Positions 8,601 through 12,660 of a stretch of DNA of 12,660 nt are shown here, piece after piece; position 1 is the stretch's first letter; the number at the start of each line of letters is the position of its first letter. A program made the translations under genes and the position numbers. Location: NCBI GenBank assembly GCA_021739805.1, contig JAIPBB010000147.1:1-12660 (forward strand), written 5' to 3'. Origin of the DNA: Saprospiraceae bacterium. Lineage in GTDB: Bacteria > Bacteroidota > Bacteroidia > Bacteroidales > JAIPBB01. The notes beneath the pieces were generated by a model. That model searched no databases, was not told the origin of the DNA, and saw only the letters and a program-made list of their open reading frames with translations.

Positions 8601-8798
8601 GAAATGCAAATATTTAATCGCTGGGGACAAATTGTATTTACATCTAATGATGTTGAACTGGGTTGGGATGGCAAAACCGGCGGAGTAGAATGCCCTGAAG
8701 GTGTTTATTATTGGATTATTAACTATGAAGGCTTAGGAAATACAGTCGAAGAAAAAACAGGCTCACTTCATGGAACTGTTACTATGTTTAGGAAATAA
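5694..8798 (+). CDS. Large T9SS-secreted protein with Ig-like repeats and CHU_C sorting domain
   Basis: The 1034-residue protein has a signal peptide (about 1-28, ending ISAQ). Residues 34-217 look like a jelly-roll, MAM or lectin-like module: ENFSTGG near the start, an aromatic FSFFYICEG strand, YYSLDAGSSW, and DDIFLIG at the end. Then come several Ig/PKD-like units, each opened by an (S/D)xxxCxGD-type motif with Cys at 238, 346, 574, 659, 739 and 815. The C-terminus (944-1034) is a CHU_C domain: VPNVFTPNGDGYNDVF, FNRWGQIVF, GWDG and EGVYYW. This domain directs proteins through the type IX secretion system to the cell surface or medium, usually without the cleaved type-A signal. The probable role is adhesion or surface structure; no catalytic site is visible. 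The mobA gene follows after 32 bp but is functionally unrelated. Confidence 0.92.
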   Translation: MDNRISNRIFPLLIILYLIFNTFQISAQQTFIIYNENFSTGGSSITLNTSGVGTPSGTNQWIVNSQYLGNSTYPNTTSQNFTYSGTISNPDDKYMHIYNTSAAVANCNYNPSVASDRFATTGDFCTMGVTNVTFSFFYICEGSANAYGRIYYSLDAGSSWNQASSNIYNGKSMWKYEAIINPAFNNQASIRFGFRWFNNGTSPTNIALGIDDIFLIGTYDSLTNPVNINITNIPDSVCQGTNLVFSYTLSDTLCDGQYSIELSDSLGNFALLSWTFNKYSQSTSGTLAINIPTNIPAASCYKIRVSRVSPPPVITGIVSACFAVVACPNTITTLQPVVTMGGDSVCIGSSIDIPFWSTGTFGNFNMYTAQLSDTAGSFANPLWIGALQSTSTFDPTVVPSPGTVSGMIPNTPEGCGYYLRITASVPGTIGTVWGPFCIKKCPITTNNYQNINFCINNYVGDSTMMPVDVDTSFATVFDSTNLFQVQLLDKQSFAHVNTGSLGSIQADTSVLMKVKSPPLPGLISMGLAPDMYYMRVVATSANDTNDLLGKVVKLIIGAPDDIAPVIHASDTLICQGDVVQLWVTQHYMSSKYQWYLNGSPFPPNSPKNPLWVLFNGAAGQYVFSVQETHNGCPGPVSSSFVIDMIVPPSASIAGKIKVCVGDTTTYTNSFINNTFYSWSASCGTIIDTANNQIRVVWDTVGTCKINVSAINMCGSNNGVKTVYIYPSPTIFAGSDTTICLGDTITLSASGGVNYSWTPTSSLINPNSSSPSAFPNTTTNYLVTGMSSQGCKNYDSTIVNVMPAPIIDIGDDTLICEGDVLVLDPGAGYTTYLWNDSTTNQTLSIDSSGTYWVEVTIPNGCVGIDDIIIDYQPGPHIDIFTEECINENHPVVLDAGSFLSYLWQDGSSSQYLTAYQPGIYWVKAGNGNCISLDSIELFTCLEITVPNVFTPNGDGYNDVFTIDGDNITKIEMQIFNRWGQIVFTSNDVELGWDGKTGGVECPEGVYYWIINYEGLGNTVEEKTGSLHGTVTMFRK

Positions 8799-8803
8799 TT
8801 GTT

Positions 8804-8811
8804 CATCTTTG
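8804..8811 (+). promoter_or_regulatory. Weak -7-like motif before mobA
   Basis: CATCTTTG differs from TAnnTTTG at the first base and lies 19 bp before the mobA start. No TTG lies at the expected distance upstream. It could give mobA its own promoter, but read-through from the preceding gene is equally possible. Confidence 0.2.
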
Positions 8812-8830
8812 CATTGAAGATTATGAATCA

Positions 8831-9436
8831 ATGGACAATAACCCTTTCAATATTTCATGTGCAATAATGGCCGGTGGGAAAAACTCCAGGCTTGGTGGTA
8901 AAAACAAAGCTTTTATAAAGCTTAATGGAAAAACAATTATTGAAAATACAATTGAAAAGATTGATAATATTTTTTCAGAAATTATAATAATTACAAACTC
9001 ACCTTCGGATTATGACCAATTCACTTCCAAATGCAAAATTTTTACTGATGAAATAAAAAATGTTGGTCCTTTGGGAGGTATCTATACTGCCTTAAATAAT
9101 ATTACTTATCAAGCAGTTTTTATTATTTCTTGCGATATGCCTTTTCTTGATACTGAAATAATTGAAAAGCAAATTATAGATTACGAGAATAATAAATGCT
9201 GTATGCTTGTTCCAAGAATAAATAATAATATAGAACCTCTTCACACTATTTACAAAAAAAGCATTTTGAAAAAGCTTAAAACTCATCTTGAAACAACCGA
9301 AAATTATTCAATCAGAAGCTTCTTTCCTTTAATTAATCTTAGATATTTTGATTTAGAGAATAACAGTAAAAATCAAAAAGCTTTCACAAATATCAATACC
9401 ACAGTTGACTTAAAAAACATTGAAGATAATTTGTAG
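8831..9436 (+). CDS. mobA: Molybdenum cofactor guanylyltransferase (MobA-type)
   Basis: MobA joins GMP from GTP to molybdopterin-Mo in the cytoplasm, forming the bis-MGD cofactor used by DMSO-reductase-family enzymes. The 201-residue length is normal. Motifs visible are the nucleotide-binding loop MAGGKNSRLGGKNKAF (13-28), GPLGGIYTAL (79-88), and the metal-binding SCDMPFLD (100-107). In many MobA proteins the loop reads RMGxDKA; here Asp is replaced by Asn25, and Leu replaces Met, so this is a somewhat diverged member. Other nucleotidyltransferases of this fold (MocA/CTP-type) are possible, but GPLGG together with CDMPF favours MobA. The ATG at 8831 leaves the usual short lead before the loop; the ATG at 8823 is out of frame. 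No other molybdenum cofactor gene is in the window. Confidence 0.8.
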   Translation: MDNNPFNISCAIMAGGKNSRLGGKNKAFIKLNGKTIIENTIEKIDNIFSEIIIITNSPSDYDQFTSKCKIFTDEIKNVGPLGGIYTALNNITYQAVFIISCDMPFLDTEIIEKQIIDYENNKCCMLVPRINNNIEPLHTIYKKSILKKLKTHLETTENYSIRSFFPLINLRYFDLENNSKNQKAFTNINTTVDLKNIEDNL

Positions 9437-9470
9437 CGATTATTGTGTTTATTTCCTTTTTATTATTGTC

Positions 9471-9530
9471 TGGAGTACTTGGAGTGTCTGGAGTATTTGG
9501 AGTGTCTGGAGTGCACAAAGTGCCTGGAGT
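9471..9530. repeat. 9-bp tandem repeat (TGGAGTnnn)
   Basis: About 6.7 units of nine bases: TGGAGTACT, TGGAGTGTC, TGGAGTATT, TGGAGTGTC, TGGAGTGCA, a diverged CAAAGTGCC, and a final TGGAGT. The first six bases are conserved and the last three vary. It begins 35 bp after the mobA stop. The repeat length is a multiple of three, so any frame through it stays open, but no gene is supported. Function unknown. Confidence 0.9.
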
Positions 9531-9775
9531 TATAACAATGACAAGTTTCACCCCAATACCTGGCGGTATAAAGTTTATAAGACTTCTATTTTTAAATCAG
9601 CCAGTAGTAAATATTAATTTTTAAAGTTTTAATAAGCATAATACTATTTTAATTCCTTATTAAAAAATGACAAAAATCAAGTTTTCATCAAATACATGTT
9701 GGATGTAATAAAATTTTTACTATTTTAGTTTTTGACAAAAAAGATTAAACAAATTTCTAATCACACTGTTTTTCA

Positions 9776-9792
9776 GTCAAATAGAATTTGAC
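9776..9792. promoter_or_regulatory. Palindrome upstream of the Crp/Fnr gene, possible operator
   Basis: GTCAAAT and ATTTGAC form a perfect 7-bp inverted repeat around AGA, 54 bp before the regulator start at 9847. Crp/Fnr proteins often bind their own promoters. The half-sites here point outward relative to the classic Fnr site (TTGAT-N4-ATCAA), which weakens a direct match. A further GTCAA occurs at 9806-9810. Autoregulation is an inference. Confidence 0.35.
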
Positions 9793-9846
9793 TTATTTTC
9801 TTTCTGTCAATATGTTCTAATAATAATGACTAATTAATATTAAGAT

Positions 9847-10548
9847 ATGTTTGAAATGCCCACATGTTCGGATTGTAATGTTCTTTCAAAATCTTATTTG
9901 AATTTACTCGATGATGAAGATATTTTTAATCTTAGCATAAATAAGTCATGTGCACTATATAAAAAAGGGCAAACTATTTTTCATGAGGGCAAAACCCCCA
10001 CTGGAATTTATTGCCTTAGCTCCGGAAAGGTTAAAATTTATAAACATGGCAAGGACGGCAAAGAACAAATCGTTAGGTTTGTAACTCCGGGAGAATTTCT
10101 TGGCATCAGGTCAATTCTTGGTGGAAAAAGTTATTCAGCTTCATCCACAACTCTTGAAGATTCTGTTATATGCTTCATCACAAAAAGTGATTTCTTTAAT
10201 ATTCTTAAAAAATATCCAAAAATATCTAATCAATTAATTGCTTTTCTTAGTCAATTACTTGCCGATGCAGAAAACAAAATCACTTCATTAGCCCAAAAGC
10301 CGGTAAGAGAAAGACTTGCAGAATCACTTATTGTTTTAGGTAGTGTTTTTTCAGATGATGGAAACAGTTCACCGGGTGTAATCACTCTTTCGAGAGAAGA
10401 TATTGCTAATATTGTTGGAACAGCAACCGAAACTGTTATACGTCTTTTATCTGATTTTAAAGATGATAACCTTATAACTTCAAAAGGAAGAAAAATCACT
10501 TTAGTCAATATTCCGGGACTTAAAAAAATTGCCAGAATTTACGAATAA
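9847..10548 (+). CDS. Crp/Fnr-family transcription regulator
   Basis: The 233-residue protein has a cyclic-nucleotide-binding-type barrel (about 20-140) with KKGQTIFHEG (39-48), LSSGKVKIY (57-65), and PGEFLG (81-86). A dimerisation helix follows, then a winged HTH with LSREDIANIVGTATETVIRLLSDF, whose recognition helix carries ETVIR; the Glu and Arg are the GA-contacting pair of Fnr and Crp. The N-terminus has Cys7-x2-Cys10 and there is Cys109 in EDSVICF, which aligns by eye with the fourth cluster ligand of E. coli FNR (Cys122 in SMVCE). FNR's Cys29 has no clear counterpart; Cys35 might substitute. So an oxygen- or NO-sensing iron-sulfur protein is possible but not shown. The barrel lacks the classical cAMP pocket signature. 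No RBS is visible, as usual in this phylum. No clear target genes are adjacent. Confidence 0.9.
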   Translation: MFEMPTCSDCNVLSKSYLNLLDDEDIFNLSINKSCALYKKGQTIFHEGKTPTGIYCLSSGKVKIYKHGKDGKEQIVRFVTPGEFLGIRSILGGKSYSASSTTLEDSVICFITKSDFFNILKKYPKISNQLIAFLSQLLADAENKITSLAQKPVRERLAESLIVLGSVFSDDGNSSPGVITLSREDIANIVGTATETVIRLLSDFKDDNLITSKGRKITLVNIPGLKKIARIYE

Positions 10549-10963
10549 TTAATCGCATATTTTTAATCATTTACAATAGCTGCTTAATTTTCTATGGAAT
10601 GATAATTTTGATATTTATTCTAATATCAATCCTTAAATGATTTTGAAATTTCCTGTTTTTTAAATTTATACCCATTCTAAATAACGCTAAAAACCCCTAT
10701 AATATGATAGTATGAATAAATGTATATTATTGAATATGTAAAATGTTAATAAATAATTCATTTTTTAGGGTTACCTTTATCAAAAAAATGGAACATATAA
10801 GTGTAAAGACAGAAAATTGTGTGGATGTTATAAAATTCTTTAAGAATAAACACAAATGATTGCAAACTTTTCAATAATTCTAATTTGGCTAAGCATTTTG
10901 CCGGTAGTGTTTGCGTTATATTATATCATTTTATTATTATATCATTTCATCATTCAAAACACC

Positions 10964-11014
<51 letters not shown>

Positions 11015-11093
11015 CTATCTATCCTACAGTAAGCAATCTCAATACGAAAATAAAGAAACCAAAAATATTTATAAATTTTTATTTAAAGAAAAA

Positions 11094-11118
11094 CCCCCTA
11101 TTGATAATGAATATGGGG
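11094..11118. other. Small hairpin with CCCC/GGGG stem
   Basis: CCCCCTATT pairs with AATATGGGG across a 7-nt loop, with one bulged or mismatched base. It stands out in an AT-rich region. It is not followed by a T-run, so it is not a typical terminator. It might be part of a small RNA or leader structure. Confidence 0.4.
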
Positions 11119-11229
11119 CTATCTACGCAAATAATTAACCACAAAAACTAAAAATAGGAGGCTTTGCAAATGTAAAATAAAATTTTAAATTCTAAAAAAA
11201 TTACGATAGTGATTTTCTTTAGACGTAAA

Positions 11230-11275
11230 CCCCCAAAAGTTGAGAACAACTTATTTGAACCTGCGTTAATGGGGG
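11230..11275. other. Two-part hairpin in the leader of the secreted gene
   Basis: CCCCC at 11230-11234 can pair with GGGGG at 11271-11275, enclosing a perfect 6-bp stem AAGTTG-AGAA-CAACTT at 11237-11252. A T-rich run (TTTTTTTATTTTG) follows at 11284-11296, and the next gene begins 42 bp after the G-run. It could act as a weak attenuator or a leader fold. The enclosed region between 11253 and 11270 is unpaired, which makes the outer stem uncertain. Confidence 0.35.
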
Positions 11276-11317
11276 AATTGTAATTTTTTTATTTTGTTTA
11301 ACTTAATTCTTAAAGAT

Positions 11318-12660
11318 ATGAAGAATCTTAGATTTATTTTATTATTCGTTTTTTTATTTTCCTTTGGAGCATTGTTTTCACAGTATCAACTTTTTTTTGA
11401 CCCAACAACAACAGACAATTTCATTACAACCGGAATTATAACAAATACAGGTTGTGATTCCAGACAGGTTCCTGATGAAATTTGGGATATGGATGTAATG
11501 GTTTGGGATGTGAGTGGTTCAGATGGTAAGTTTGCCTGGAATTGTACTAATAGCAATGGAGACTTTGCTTTAGATGGAGGGAGTGATGTTGAAGACCCTG
11601 ATGTTGTGTTAGGACCAAATGGTTCATCGGTAAGTGCCTTAGTAGTATATGAAATAAGTGGCGACATCTATTACGAGATATGGGATTTCGATAAAAACGC
11701 TAACACCTGGTCAGTTAATACTCCGAGTACTGATATTACATCCGGCTATGGAGGTTGTGATAATCCTAATGTAGATGTGGATCAAGATGGAAATGTTGTT
11801 ATAGTGTGGGAGGAAAATGGTGATATAATGGCTGTTGCCGGTAGTATTACTGGAGGGCTAAACTCACCTGAAACAGTATATTCTACTAACACCAATTCAG
11901 TACCTGATGTTTGTATTTATACTAATGATAATGGTACAAATGTAGGATTTACTTATATTAAAGACGATGGTAGTGATTATCATCTTGCACAACAGGATGA
12001 AGATTATTCAGATGTTACTGCCGGTAGTATGAATCAAAATCCTGTCTTTTTAAAAAAAGCCGATCAATCGGCAAATGAATCTTTTGGGAGACCTCGTATT
12101 GCTGCTCCCGGTGATGGAGGAAGCCCACAATTAGGAGACTATGAGATTGTATTCAGATTCTTATGGTATGATATGAGTACACCTTATTATGAGATTTATG
12201 GATATAATAAATATCAAGGAACTACAAATTGGGATACAATTAATTCCCAAGCAAATCCAGGTGCAGGAAATTTAACTGCAGAATATAATTTCGAACCAGT
12301 TGTTACTTACTCTAATTTGCGACAAATGATTATTGTTTCATGGCAATATTTTAATAGTGCATCTAAATATGGTTCTTTATCCACTTACGATGTCTTAGTC
12401 AGGGAACTTAGCTTAGATGGGAATTTAATAAATTATCCTGGTAATGATCCATGGTATTCAATTCTTAATTATACAGAATTAGGAATGCAGGCTAAACCAT
12501 CAGTTGCTCAACGGTTTTCGTATGGAAATGATGTATTTTTTGCTTATTTTGATCTTATTTCTAGTCCTTATACCTCGAGATTAGCCTATAACAATTGTGA
12601 CCCTGTAAACTATCAATTAAGAAAACAGAATCCTGAATTAATTAATATTGATGATGATAA
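11318..12660 (+). CDS. Secreted beta-propeller-like protein, cut by the window edge
   Basis: The frame is open from ATG 11318 to the right edge, giving 447 codons without a stop; the 3' end is missing. A signal peptide is clear (MKNLRFILLFVFLFSFGAL, cleavage near FSQ). The mature part shows a recurring xPxV strand start at residues about 94, 150, 196, 259, 327 and 394, each followed by an aliphatic/aromatic strand such as VVIVWEE, NVGFTYI, MIIVSWQYF or VFFAYFD. Spacings of 46-68 residues fit beta-propeller blades, as in many secreted Bacteroidota proteins with BNR- or sialidase-like repeats, but I see no Asp-box or catalytic residues. A T9SS sorting domain may lie beyond the edge. GAT-rich segments (DVDQDGNV) suggest calcium-binding loops. 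Function unknown; adhesion or glycan binding are guesses. Confidence 0.85.
   Translation, partial: MKNLRFILLFVFLFSFGALFSQYQLFFDPTTTDNFITTGIITNTGCDSRQVPDEIWDMDVMVWDVSGSDGKFAWNCTNSNGDFALDGGSDVEDPDVVLGPNGSSVSALVVYEISGDIYYEIWDFDKNANTWSVNTPSTDITSGYGGCDNPNVDVDQDGNVVIVWEENGDIMAVAGSITGGLNSPETVYSTNTNSVPDVCIYTNDNGTNVGFTYIKDDGSDYHLAQQDEDYSDVTAGSMNQNPVFLKKADQSANESFGRPRIAAPGDGGSPQLGDYEIVFRFLWYDMSTPYYEIYGYNKYQGTTNWDTINSQANPGAGNLTAEYNFEPVVTYSNLRQMIIVSWQYFNSASKYGSLSTYDVLVRELSLDGNLINYPGNDPWYSILNYTELGMQAKPSVAQRFSYGNDVFFAYFDLISSPYTSRLAYNNCDPVNYQLRKQNPELINIDDD

Larger units (their letters stand above)
9437..9846. other. Intergenic region between mobA and the Crp/Fnr gene
   Basis: This 410-bp stretch holds no convincing gene. 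It contains a 9-bp tandem repeat (9471-9530) and a palindrome (9776-9792) near the regulator gene. A TTG-started frame across 9420-9617 would read as Trp-Ser repeats and is judged spurious. No terminator with a GC-rich stem is visible after mobA. Confidence 0.7.

Noticed and set aside
9420..9617. 65-codon + frame with Trp-Ser repeats
   Set aside because: It starts at TTG inside the end of mobA, has no start context, and its composition is just the 9-bp repeat translated.
11386..11667. Reverse-strand frame of 93 codons
   Set aside because: It lies opposite the secreted propeller-like gene and is better explained as its shadow.

Overview
The window comes from a low-GC member of the Bacteroidota. 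The evidence is a long secreted protein ending in a gliding-motility-associated (CHU_C-type) sorting domain for the type IX secretion system (T9SS), Bacteroidota-style TAnnTTTG -7 promoter motifs, a Crp/Fnr regulator with the sequence style of that phylum, and weak or absent Shine-Dalgarno sequences. Every supported gene lies on the + strand. I cannot assign a genus.

Layout. 1-330 is a minisatellite-like array of mixed 14- and 30-bp units. 371-2797 holds a closely spaced pair: a membrane protein fused to a spermidine-synthase-like SAM domain, then a zinc-ribbon protein with one membrane segment. 2804-2956 is a 153-bp nested inverted-repeat element with perfect 21-bp ends. 2993-3604 encodes a DUF2238/YjdF-type membrane protein. 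3673-5047 is a second close pair: an exported protein with a TonB-C-like tail, and a lipoprotein whose last ~68 residues resemble the C-terminal part of a CHU_C domain. 5234-5437 encodes a small basic protein. 5694-8798 encodes the 1034-residue T9SS cargo protein, followed 32 bp later by a MobA-type molybdenum cofactor guanylyltransferase. 9437-9846 contains a 9-bp tandem repeat and a palindrome upstream of the Crp/Fnr gene (9847-10548). 10549-11317 has no convincing gene but carries a 51-bp CTAT microsatellite and small hairpins. From 11318 a secreted, probably beta-propeller protein stays open to the right edge.

How the genes relate. The common theme is the cell envelope: two T9SS-style or secreted proteins, a lipoprotein with a T9SS-like domain, an exported TonB-C-like protein and three membrane proteins. 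MobA (cofactor for molybdoenzymes, often anaerobic respiratory ones) next to an Fnr-like regulator with suggestive cysteines hints at redox metabolism, but no molybdoenzyme is present and the two are separated by 410 bp.

I see no defence system, CRISPR array, prophage, transposase, tRNA or rRNA. The least explained items are the nested inverted-repeat element, the mixed-period array, the half-CHU_C lipoprotein with its TonB-C-like neighbour, and the gene-free 770-bp stretch with the microsatellite.
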